8,232 nt of DNA, taken from positions 1-8,232 of the forward strand of contig WXFH01000082.1 of NCBI GenBank assembly GCA_009881125.1, in the 5' to 3' direction. Made by a program: the position numbers and the translations under genes. Below, one piece after another: positions 1 to 6,214 of the stretch (the stretch's first letter is position 1; each line of letters begins with the position of its first letter). Source of the stretch: Acidaminobacter sp. (GTDB lineage Bacteria; Bacillota_A; Clostridia; Peptostreptococcales; Acidaminobacteraceae). The notes below the pieces were generated by a model. It was not told the origin of the DNA. It was given only the letters and a program-made list of their open reading frames with translations, and made no database searches.

Positions 1-124
1 ATTTTGCCTCCGGCTTCCTTCAGACTCCACCTCGCGGTGGACGCCCTTGCCTTCAGCTAACGCTTCCTGCTACCGAGCGCGTAGTGGACTTGCACCACCA
101 AGTTATCGCCCATGCCGGGCGCAC
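1..124 (-). mobile_element. 5' end of a group IIC (bacterial class C) intron, truncated by the window edge
   Basis: Read on the minus strand, the segment begins at 124 with GTGCG, the conserved 5' end of group II introns, and continues with CCCGGCATGGGC. It then has the class C domain I landmarks in the expected order: a GGTGGTGCAAGTCCAC hairpin region, GTTAGC, GCAAGGGCGTCC and GTCTGAAGGAAGC. From memory these match, block by block, the start of the Oceanobacillus iheyensis group IIC intron. Class C introns are retroelements that insert just downstream of intrinsic terminators, and that is the case here: the minus-strand terminator stem ends at 131, followed by T's, CTTG and then the intron. 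Only about 124 nt are visible; the rest of domain I, the intron-encoded reverse transcriptase/maturase and the 3' end lie outside, so activity cannot be judged. No protein is encoded in the visible part. Confidence 0.86.
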
Positions 125-128
125 CAAG

Positions 129-176
129 AAAAAGGCTTGTCCGATGGTCATTCAAATCACCATCGGACAAGCCTTT
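129..176 (-). terminator. Intrinsic terminator of the metallophosphoesterase gene; target site of the group IIC intron
   Basis: A perfect 18-bp stem (131-148 paired with 159-176) encloses a 10-nt loop at 149-158. On the minus strand it is followed by five T's (133 to 129). The stem begins 18 bases beyond the TGA stop (195-197) of the metallophosphoesterase gene, so it is that gene's terminator. The plus-strand side has only TTTGTTCTTT, so termination in that direction is weaker. The intron boundary lies five bases beyond the last T of the run, leaving the terminator intact. Confidence 0.92.
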
Positions 177-194
177 GTTCTTTATAGGATTACC

Positions 195-1682
195 TCAGCG
201 AAACAAGTCCTTGTGTCTCTTAACTGCAAATTTGACAATTTCACCTAACCACTTTACAAAAATATTGATTGTCTGTTTTTTCCAAAAATATAGTTTTATG
301 AGTATTAATAGTCCCAGAATTGCCAATCCAACAAGCATTAAAATCACAGATACGGAGTTTTCTTGATAAAAAGCTTCATAAAAGAGCCTCGCGGCTGCTG
401 CAAATCTCGGAATATAATTGTTCGCAGGAGAAGGCAGCTCAATCATAGTCATGTTGTTGAAATCGCCAATATTTGCAACTAGATAATGATAATAACTATT
501 TTCTGTCAACAATTCGGCACCCGCGCCACCTGAAATCAAATAACGCACACCATCTTTATAGTATTCAAAGTTACTGTGAATATGAGACAAATAAACTGTA
601 TCCACTTGATATTGACTCATCAGCGTTTCAAATTTTATTGCTTCCACTGGATCCTGAAATCCATGAGACATATTTTTGTTTTGAAAATAGCTGTCCAGTT
701 TCTGTTCAGCCCAGCTTTCTCCGTTTTTCGCCTGATTCACATAATTCGCAATTTCATTTTTTGTCACATTGCTTCTTGGGTCTCGTGGCGGTATGTGTGA
801 AACCACAAAGAGCCTCTTCCCGGCAGCCTTTTTCAAATCGTTTTCCAGCCAAATATATTGTTCATTAGAAATCGCGCGATTTTCAGCCCAACCTGGTGAC
901 GAGTCCAAAAATGTAAAATGGCAGTCCATATAATCAAAGGAATAATAGGGAGGCCCATAGAGCATGGTATAGGTCTCACGGCCAACACCACGAATATCAT
1001 GGTTTCCAAGTGTGGTACATAAAGTTGAACCAATCCTGGTGGTGAGTCTGTCAAATAATCTATACTGATTTGGCTTACCGCTAAAAACAAGATCGCCATT
1101 ATCAATGACAAATACTGGATTTATTCCATTGATCTGTTCAATCATACTCTCAAAGGTATCATAGCCGTCCCTGTTATCTCCCAGAATAACATATTTAAAT
1201 TCTCCGGCCAGATCTGCTGCATTAGGTTTGTCAGGAATTATATTTACTTCCTCACCAGCTTTAAAATTGAGGTCAATTAAAAGTGTGTTCGTATTCAATT
1301 TTGTCATTTTGAATCGACTATTGACGAATCGTTCTGCATAGAAGTCAGGATTAATATTTTCAACCCTAATAGAAATATTTTTCGCTGCTTCTGCATTCAC
1401 TGAAACCTCTGGCAGAGGAGACAAAGCTCTGATGACAAGGCATTTTCCACTTGCCGGATCATTCCAAATGCCTTTGATAAAGCCACCATAAACTTTAATG
1501 GTAGAATTTTCGAAAGAAACCTCAGAGGATGACGTTTCAGGGTCGAAATTAAGCGGCAGACCGGTAAAATCATGGCTGACTTTATACACCGCATTTCCGT
1601 TATAAACAAACACACTGGCTCCTACTGCCAAGCAAATAAACAATATCAATATGGCAACTTTCAAAATCTTATTGATAGACAC
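195..1682 (-). CDS. Membrane-anchored calcineurin-like metallophosphoesterase, probably exoplasmic
   Basis: The 495-residue protein carries the five metal-binding blocks of the calcineurin-like phosphoesterase fold in order: LGDNRDG (167-173, where many relatives have DxH), NGDLV (195-199), GNHD (226-229), SHIPPRD (295-301) and SHIH (366-369, in the GHxH position). The first block has Asp followed by Asn-Arg rather than Asp-x-His. An N-terminal hydrophobic segment (about 8-27) preceded by lysines looks like an uncleaved signal anchor. A second segment (about 445-465) is followed by a lysine- and arginine-rich tail. Together they place the catalytic domain outside the membrane. Residues 30-160 are an additional N-terminal beta-rich region of unknown role. 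The start is GTG at 1680-1682, supported by AAGAGGGGGG (1690-1699) seven bases upstream; no ATG fits better. The substrate cannot be predicted; phosphoesters, nucleotides and cell-wall phosphates are all possible. Confidence 0.9.
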   Translation of the reverse strand: MSINKILKVAILILFICLAVGASVFVYNGNAVYKVSHDFTGLPLNFDPETSSSEVSFENSTIKVYGGFIKGIWNDPASGKCLVIRALSPLPEVSVNAEAAKNISIRVENINPDFYAERFVNSRFKMTKLNTNTLLIDLNFKAGEEVNIIPDKPNAADLAGEFKYVILGDNRDGYDTFESMIEQINGINPVFVIDNGDLVFSGKPNQYRLFDRLTTRIGSTLCTTLGNHDIRGVGRETYTMLYGPPYYSFDYMDCHFTFLDSSPGWAENRAISNEQYIWLENDLKKAAGKRLFVVSHIPPRDPRSNVTKNEIANYVNQAKNGESWAEQKLDSYFQNKNMSHGFQDPVEAIKFETLMSQYQVDTVYLSHIHSNFEYYKDGVRYLISGGAGAELLTENSYYHYLVANIGDFNNMTMIELPSPANNYIPRFAAAARLFYEAFYQENSVSVILMLVGLAILGLLILIKLYFWKKQTINIFVKWLGEIVKFAVKRHKDLFR

Positions 1683-1972
1683 GGCTAAGCCCCCCTCTTA
1701 AAAAGGGAATTTCGTTCTCACTTTATTGCAGCTTCATGTATGAATTTCTTCATGGAGCCACATGAGTCAATCCATTCACTGCGTGTATTACTTAAATGAT
1801 ACCTAAATGGAGAAAAATGAAACACATACTTCTACTGAGGTTGATACCACTGTAATTGAATGACCATCAGCAGAGAACGTATCAGTCTCCATAAAGGACT
1901 GTATGCTTAAAATCTTTTGCCGATGGTTATTTCTATCCCGCTTGCAACTCAAACTCTAACATTTTTGTTTCT
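1683..1972. other. Gene-free stretch between the ATPase and metallophosphoesterase genes
   Basis: These 290 bases hold no plausible coding frame with a ribosome binding site. At the left end is the SD of the metallophosphoesterase gene (AAGAGGGGGG on the minus strand). A small 6-bp hairpin (CAGTCT...GGACTG, near 1883-1901) has no T run and is not a terminator. CTTCATG occurs twice (1732-1738 and 1749-1755), 17 bases apart. A TTGACT resembling a -35 box lies on the minus strand near 1765-1770 but has no acceptable -10 box at the right distance. I see no convincing terminator for the ATPase gene here, so some read-through into the metallophosphoesterase gene is possible; a promoter for the latter is expected but not assigned. 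Confidence 0.4.
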
Positions 1973-4504
1973 TTAGCGAGATGTGGAAACATTTTTCCAA
2001 AGCTTTACAAGTTCATACCAGCTCACTGAAGCAAAGGCGATTCCCAGCGTCAACAAAAAATCACCGAGTGGCAGCGGGGCTAACTTCAAAAAAGCATTAA
2101 TTGGGGAATAAAGGAGAACTAATAGTCCAATAAAGGTACCAAAGGTAACCGCCAGCATGACTTTGTCCCTTGAAAGTTTAGCCACGGATTTAATGGCAAA
2201 CTCTTTGTTGGAACTATTCACAAAGACCAAGAAAATATTAGATATCAAAATTATTGATAATCCCATGGCTCTGGCTGCTGCCGGAAGATTCGGATGCTGG
2301 TTTAAGGACCATAAATAAGTTCCGAATGAAGCACCAAAAATGACAAACCCCTGAATTACATTTTTTAACAGAAGTCTCAGGGTGATCAATTTTTCATTTG
2401 GATCTCGGGGTGCGCGTTCCATAATGTCCGGTTCTGCCGGTTGCCGCTCAAGAACTATCGAACAGGTTGGGTCAATGACGAGTTCAAGCAGGACAACATG
2501 AATAGGCAGCAGCATAAGGCTTACCGGACTAATACCCATTAGCGGTGCGACCAAGGATGCGCATGCGATTGGAATATGAATCGCAAAGACATAGCCAACC
2601 GCCTTGCGGATATTGTCATAAATTCTTCTGCCGTCTTCAATCGTATCTACAATCGTAGAAAAGTTATCATCAAGAAGGATCATATCTGCAGCTTCTCTGG
2701 AAACCTCTGAGCCTCGCTTGCCCATGGCTATCCCTATATCTGCATATTTAAGCGCAGGCGCGTCATTGACACCATCTCCCGTCATAGCGACGATTTCATC
2801 ATTTGCTTTAAAAGCCTTAACAATTCTCATTTTATGTTCCGGAAGGACTCTGGAGAAAACGCTGACATTTCTAACTTTTTCCCGAAGTTCTTCATCGCTC
2901 ATTTGGTGTAATTCATCCCCGGTAATAATATTTTCGCTATTAGGCATATTGATTTGTTTGGCTATAGAACTTGCAGTAATGCCGTTATCTCCGGTAATCA
3001 TGACAACACGGACGCCGGCTCTCGTACAGATTTCAACGTCTGACTTAATGGATTCCCTCGGTGGATCCGCAAGTCCCACCAATCCACATAGCTCCAAGCG
3101 GCAGTCTGTAAGTTCGGCAGGCAATTGTGCACCTTTATGTAAAATCTTTTGACCAACAGCAATCACACGAAGTCCCTTATTTGACATCTCCAGAATTTTA
3201 TTCTCCACTGTGATCTGCTCATCCGGTGTCATGTCACAAAGGTTAAGCAGATTTTCCGGGGAGCCTTTTGCGGAGATCAAGAGCTCATCTCTGTAATTGT
3301 AAACATTTCCCATCATTTTGGTTTCATCTGTAAAAGCATATTCATAAATTAATGTGTTGCTAAAAAGGGAATGTCTTGAAATGCCTTGCGCTTCACAATA
3401 AGAGATCATGGCTTTTTCCATTGGATCGTAGGCATCAGATTTGCAGGCCATTCCCATAATCAGGCACAGCCGTTCAGAATCAATGTCCAAATTCCAAGTT
3501 TCATGAACAGTCATTTTATTCATGGTAATAGTTCCGGTTTTATCTACACAAAGAACAGAGACAGCACCCAAGGTTTCCACCGCTGGAAGCTTTCTGATCA
3601 GCGAATTTTTCTTTGCCAAGCGCCAAGCGCCCATGGATAAAAACACTGTCAGAATAACCGGAAATTCCTCAGGAATCATAGCCATTGCTAAGGTGATCCC
3701 GGCCAATATACTTTCAATAATCCTCGATTTTAAATCATGATCTGTCAAATTGAAAAATGTTACAATCCCGACCAGAACCAATAATATAGCGGCTATACCA
3801 GCGCATAATTTTACCAGTTTATCTGTTTGCTTCTCAAGTGGTGTTGGCCTATCTGGCGCTGAGGCAACATCCACACCTATTTTGCCGTACTCTGTCGACA
3901 GGCCGGTTTTGTCTACCAGAATGGTTCCGGTTCCTTGAGTGACGAGCGTTCCTGCATAGCAATAATCGTTTTTCCAATAGTCCTTTGATGTTAAGGAGGA
4001 TGACGTACGGGTCACTTTCCATACGCTTTCTGACTCACCTGTCAGTGAAGATTCATCAATCCTAAGGGTGGATGACTTTATTATATGACCATCAGCAGGG
4101 ACCTTAACCCCTTCCGCAATATACATCACATCTCCAGGTACCAGCTCGGAGCTGTTGATGATCTGGATTTGCCCATCACGTAAAACTTGAACTTGGGGGG
4201 CTGACAAATTTTTCAAAGCCTGAAGCGTTTTATCCGTCTTCCATTCCTGAATGGCTTCTATACTGATGATTCCAATCACAAAAATGAGCATAATAGCACC
4301 ATCTCTGGGCTCACCAAGGACAAAATAGATCACAGAAGCAATAAAAAGCAGCAAAAACATTGGTTCACTAATTACATGAACAATTTTAAAAAAAACACTT
4401 TCTTTTTTTTCAACAGCAAGTTCATTTTTACCATATCTTTTCTGCAGCTGCTTTGCTTGTTGGCTTGTCAAGCCAAGTGGTTCACTGAGTTGAAATTCTG
4501 TCAC
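1973..4504 (-). CDS. P2-type (Ca-ATPase-like) cation-transporting ATPase, probably a Ni/Co (or Fe) exporter by regulatory context
   Basis: The 843-residue protein is a complete P-type ATPase: N-terminal cation-ATPase domain (about 5-70), actuator motif TGES (155-158), phosphorylation site DKTGT with Asp321, TGDN (504-507) in the P domain, hinge motif GDGVND (576-581), and about ten membrane segments. The M4 motif is IPEEFP (277-282), as in calcium/proton-type P2 ATPases. There is no CPC/SPC motif and no N-terminal CxxC metal-binding domain, so it is not a PIB heavy-metal pump. M6 reads ELVIDPTCS (674-682) instead of the NxxxDG of SERCA. Homology alone would suggest Ca2+ export, but the gene lies behind a NiCo riboswitch, which points to efflux of Ni2+, Co2+ or Fe2+. 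The start is GTG (4502-4504), with GGAGG at 4514-4518 nine bases upstream; the nearby ATG at 4509-4511 is out of frame. The next gene on the same strand starts 290 bases downstream. Confidence 0.93.
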   Translation of the reverse strand: MTEFQLSEPLGLTSQQAKQLQKRYGKNELAVEKKESVFFKIVHVISEPMFLLLFIASVIYFVLGEPRDGAIMLIFVIGIISIEAIQEWKTDKTLQALKNLSAPQVQVLRDGQIQIINSSELVPGDVMYIAEGVKVPADGHIIKSSTLRIDESSLTGESESVWKVTRTSSSLTSKDYWKNDYCYAGTLVTQGTGTILVDKTGLSTEYGKIGVDVASAPDRPTPLEKQTDKLVKLCAGIAAILLVLVGIVTFFNLTDHDLKSRIIESILAGITLAMAMIPEEFPVILTVFLSMGAWRLAKKNSLIRKLPAVETLGAVSVLCVDKTGTITMNKMTVHETWNLDIDSERLCLIMGMACKSDAYDPMEKAMISYCEAQGISRHSLFSNTLIYEYAFTDETKMMGNVYNYRDELLISAKGSPENLLNLCDMTPDEQITVENKILEMSNKGLRVIAVGQKILHKGAQLPAELTDCRLELCGLVGLADPPRESIKSDVEICTRAGVRVVMITGDNGITASSIAKQINMPNSENIITGDELHQMSDEELREKVRNVSVFSRVLPEHKMRIVKAFKANDEIVAMTGDGVNDAPALKYADIGIAMGKRGSEVSREAADMILLDDNFSTIVDTIEDGRRIYDNIRKAVGYVFAIHIPIACASLVAPLMGISPVSLMLLPIHVVLLELVIDPTCSIVLERQPAEPDIMERAPRDPNEKLITLRLLLKNVIQGFVIFGASFGTYLWSLNQHPNLPAAARAMGLSIILISNIFLVFVNSSNKEFAIKSVAKLSRDKVMLAVTFGTFIGLLVLLYSPINAFLKLAPLPLGDFLLTLGIAFASVSWYELVKLWKNVSTSR

Positions 4505-4560
4505 GCTTCATCGCCTCCAAATGGATTTTAAAAGTATGTCGTATTCCGATATGCGAACAC

Positions 4561-4598
4561 AAAAAAACCTGTGGGACATTTTACTGTCCCACAGGTTT
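4561..4598 (-). terminator. Riboswitch expression platform: intrinsic terminator in the ATPase leader
   Basis: On the minus strand, bases 4598-4585 (AAACCTGTGGGACA) pair perfectly with 4578-4565 to give a 14-bp stem with a 6-nt loop (4584-4579). It is followed by a T run reaching 4561, seven T's in all, of which three are in the stem. It lies about 57 bases upstream of the ATPase start, so it ends transcription before the gene rather than after one. Its 5' arm consists of bases that the riboswitch aptamer needs (3' strand of P4, the conserved GGGAC, and part of P1). Aptamer and terminator are therefore mutually exclusive. Confidence 0.93.
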
Positions 4599-4662
4599 GA
4601 TTCCTGTTGCCAATTAAGGCCCAGCCCCACGAACTTATAAATAAGTTCATCGCCTGCTCAGT
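4583..4662 (-). promoter_or_regulatory. NiCo (czcD-type) riboswitch aptamer controlling the P-type ATPase
   Basis: On the minus strand the conserved blocks of the NiCo riboswitch appear in order: ACTGAGCAGGC (4662-4652), a GATG/GTGG-flanked helix, GGGCTGGGCC, GGCAACAGG (4611-4603) and CCTGTGGGACAGT (4595-4583). The four-helix junction can be drawn. P1 is 4662-4659 with 4586-4583; P2 is 4648-4642 with 4637-4631 (7 bp, 4-nt loop); P3 is 4620-4618 with 4611-4609 (short, loop TTAATT); P4 is 4607-4603 with 4595-4591. From memory this matches the crystallised Erysipelotrichaceae NiCo riboswitch closely. The class binds Ni2+ or Co2+ cooperatively (Fe2+ has also been reported) and controls heavy-metal transporters. 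Since the terminator uses the P4/P1 3' strands, metal binding should block termination, making this an ON switch for the ATPase. Confidence 0.93.
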
Positions 4663-4712
4663 TATACATAAATTCAGTTGGTCTTCAAAGTGATTTTTTG
4701 CAGTTTTATGTT

Positions 4713-4741
4713 AATATAAAAACATCTTAAGATTTCATAAA
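4713..4741 (-). promoter_or_regulatory. Weak candidate promoter for the riboswitch-ATPase transcript
   Basis: On the minus strand TTTATG (4741-4736) and TATATT (4718-4713) are separated by 17 bases. The -10 box matches the consensus at five of six positions, the -35 box at only three. Transcription would begin near 4705, about 40 bases before the aptamer, so the complete aptamer would be made. A promoter must lie in this area because the riboswitch has to be transcribed, but this particular assignment is tentative. Confidence 0.28.
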
Positions 4742-4751
4742 AAATGCGCCG

Positions 4752-4780
4752 TTAACAAATTGAGAGATGTATGCTATACT
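4752..4780 (+). promoter_or_regulatory. Sigma-A-type promoter of the DUF1003 gene
   Basis: TTAACA (4752-4757) and TATACT (4775-4780) are spaced by exactly 17 bases. A TG one base before the -10 box (TGC-TATACT) gives an extended -10 element. Transcription should start near 4787, giving a leader of about 117 nt before the ATG at 4904. It is divergent from the ATPase transcript, whose own promoter must lie within the same 100 bases. Confidence 0.72.
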
Positions 4781-4786
4781 CAATTT

Positions 4787-4903
4787 TATTTAAGTATTAT
4801 TTTAACGAGTAACCCCTTTCACTGTCAAGTTTTTTTTAATTCCAAATTCATGATTTCAGAAAAAGGGCTGAGACAGTTATTTTCCTAATTAGGAGGGATT
4901 TCC
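4787..4903 (+). promoter_or_regulatory. Long 5' leader of the DUF1003 gene with possible structured RNA
   Basis: The leader is unusually long for a small membrane-protein gene. CCCTTT (4814-4819) can pair with AAAGGG (4862-4867), and ACTGTC (4821-4826) can pair with GACAGT (4872-4877). The two helices cross, so they would form either a pseudoknot or two alternative states. Between them lies a run of eight T's (4830-4837) without a stem before it. I recognise no known riboswitch: GGGCTGAGA at 4865-4873 recalls the TPP box, but the other TPP blocks are absent. Short helices of this size also arise by chance. Confidence 0.3.
4880..4897 (+). promoter_or_regulatory. Shine-Dalgarno of the DUF1003 gene inside a palindrome
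   Basis: AGGAGGG (4891-4897) is a near-ideal ribosome binding site six bases before the ATG. It overlaps the perfect 12-base palindrome TCCTAATTAGGA (4883-4894). In RNA this folds as a 4-bp hairpin with an AATT loop that three further G-U pairs (4880-4882 with 4895-4897) could lengthen, hiding the whole SD. The palindrome could equally be a protein-binding site in DNA, or chance. Confidence 0.4.
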
Positions 4904-5422
4904 ATGTCCGAACAATTAACCAATGCCGATCTGGTCAAACTGATCATTGAAGAGGATATCAAGACCCCCCAGGATGACGAGGAAATAATTCATTTGCTTT
5001 TAGACAAAACTTTGGCTGAAAATATCAACAAGTCCCATCACGAAACTTATACTATTGGTGATAAGATTTCAGATAAAATGGCTGTAGTGGCCGGAAGCTG
5101 GACATTCATCATTCTATTTATGTTGATTTTAAGTCTTTGGATTTTAACGAATTCCTTCATTATAAGCAAACCCTTTGACGCTTACCCTTTTATCCTTTTA
5201 AATTTGGTTCTGTCCTGTCTGGCAGCAATACAAGCCCCCGTTATCATGATGAGTCAAAATCGACAGGAGCACAAGGATCGGATTCGCGCTGAAAATGACT
5301 ATAAGATCAACCTAAAATCTGAACTTATTATTGAAGATCTCCACATCAAGCTGGATCAGATGATCGAAAACCAGGAACAGCTCCTGAAACGTTTGGAAAT
5401 GCTGGAGCGTTCTAATAAATAG
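4904..5422 (+). CDS. DUF1003 family inner-membrane protein
   Basis: The 172-residue protein has the full DUF1003 signature: GDKISDK (52-58), GSWTFI (64-69), a first membrane segment (about 63-84), FDAYPFILLN (91-100), a second membrane segment (about 94-114) running into QAPVIMMSQNRQ (110-121), and RAENDY (128-133). The N-terminal 50 residues are acidic and soluble. The C-terminal 141-170 has heptad-like leucines and is probably a coiled coil. The biochemical role of DUF1003 is not established. The start is secure: ATG with AGGAGGG six bases upstream. The gene is divergent from the metal-regulated ATPase and convergent with the alpha/beta hydrolase gene, from which it is separated by 30 bases. 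The placement beside a cation pump hints at a role in ion or envelope homeostasis, which is inference only. Confidence 0.92.
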   Translation: MSEQLTNADLVKLIIEEDIKTPQDDEEIIHLLLDKTLAENINKSHHETYTIGDKISDKMAVVAGSWTFIILFMLILSLWILTNSFIISKPFDAYPFILLNLVLSCLAAIQAPVIMMSQNRQEHKDRIRAENDYKINLKSELIIEDLHIKLDQMIENQEQLLKRLEMLERSNK

Positions 5423-5427
5423 TCAAT

Positions 5428-5451
5428 TGGCAATTCCCATGAAGCCATTTT
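5428..5451 (+). terminator. Weak possible terminator between the convergent DUF1003 and hydrolase genes
   Basis: TGGC (5428-5431) and TTC (5434-5436) can pair with GAA (5441-5443) and GCCA (5444-5447), leaving a CCAT loop and a two-base AA bulge, followed by TTTT. The stem is short and bulged, so it is at best a modest plus-strand terminator for the DUF1003 gene. No T run follows on the minus strand, so I see no clear terminator for the hydrolase operon. Confidence 0.3.
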
Positions 5452-5452
5452 G

Positions 5453-6214
5453 CTAAGTCATCTTTTTAAGAAATGTAAAAATGATCTCATTCGCTTTTTC
5501 AGCTTGCCATTTAAGCAAGTTATGCCCGCTGTGTTTAAGGACTACCCACTCTGAATTGGGTAGTTCTTTTGCTATCATTTGACTATGTTTGCTGCGAATA
5601 ACATCAAACTGGCCTGTCAAGATTAATACAGGTATGAAGATTTGATTGAGCTGTGATTTTGGAATATTGGGTTCGAAAGTCATTAAAGCCAGAGTTTGAG
5701 CCTTTTGATTAAACCAAGTAAAATTGCTTAGTGCATTCGCGATTTGGTAACCAATAAGTACAGAAATTCTGGACAACAGTTTCAAACCTTGTGGCGTTAT
5801 ATTTGATCCAACCGCAACAATTGCGATCAATTTTTCAGGAATAGACTGGGCAATTTTTACAGCAATATTGCCACCATCACTAAAACCCAAAATAATCGTT
5901 CGTTTCACTTCTAAATAACATAGAATTTTTATGACGTCTTCCGCGAGAACATCCAAAGACAGACGAAGATGCCCAAAATCAGACTTTCCATGGCCCCTGC
6001 TGTCTATAGTGATGACTTCATAGTACGCTTTGAAGTACTCAATTTGTTTCTTAAAATAACTTGCGTCCTGCATATTGCCATGAATCAACACCAAAGATGT
6101 GCCGGATCCGTACCTCTCGTAATAGATTCTGGCGCCATCTGAAATTATGTAACCTGCATTAGCAGACTTTAGGTGATCTGTTTTTGAGGTTTGTAAATCT
6201 CTCGTCATACACAC
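5453..6214 (-). CDS. Alpha/beta-fold hydrolase, second gene of the DUF2156 operon
   Basis: The 253-residue protein has the alpha/beta hydrolase layout: oxyanion-hole HGN (45-47), DSRGHGKS (71-78), nucleophile elbow GFSDGG (110-115) with Ser112, the acid probably Asp204 in GQFD, and the catalytic His231 in HSGH. The length is usual for a single-domain enzyme, with a small helical cap around 140-190. There is no signal peptide or membrane segment, so it should be cytosolic. It could be an esterase, lipase or thioesterase; the substrate is not readable from sequence. GTG (6212-6214) follows directly on the TGA of the upstream gene, with AGGGG (6225-6229) ten bases before it; an in-frame ATG at 6206-6208 with AAAGAAG (6218-6224) nine bases upstream is an equal alternative. 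The tight junction implies co-transcription and translational coupling with the DUF2156 gene, suggesting a job in the same lipid pathway. Confidence 0.9.
   Translation of the reverse strand: MCMTRDLQTSKTDHLKSANAGYIISDGARIYYERYGSGTSLVLIHGNMQDASYFKKQIEYFKAYYEVITIDSRGHGKSDFGHLRLSLDVLAEDVIKILCYLEVKRTIILGFSDGGNIAVKIAQSIPEKLIAIVAVGSNITPQGLKLLSRISVLIGYQIANALSNFTWFNQKAQTLALMTFEPNIPKSQLNQIFIPVLILTGQFDVIRSKHSQMIAKELPNSEWVVLKHSGHNLLKWQAEKANEIIFTFLKKMT

Noticed and set aside
1916..1928. 13-base match TTTGCCGATGGTT also found at 8140-8152, and TTGAATGACCATC (1856-1868) matching the minus strand of 143-155
   Set aside because: About one such 13-base match is expected by chance in 8 kb on both strands, and the flanks do not align, so no repeat family is claimed.
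2718..3152. Plus-strand open frame inside the ATPase gene, and similar antisense frames at 112-366, 473-868, 3386-3640 and 3750-3938
   Set aside because: They lie antisense to well-supported genes or the intron end, have no convincing SD and encode no recognisable domains; they are shadows of the real frames.
4663..4690. TTGAAG followed 16 bases later by TATAAC on the minus strand as the ATPase promoter
   Set aside because: Transcription would start inside the NiCo aptamer and remove the 5' strand of P1, so it does not fit the riboswitch.
4865..4903. GGGCTGAGA in the DUF1003 leader as part of a TPP riboswitch
   Set aside because: The other conserved TPP blocks (the second sensor arm with CTGATCTGGATAATACC-like sequence and the closing helix) are absent.
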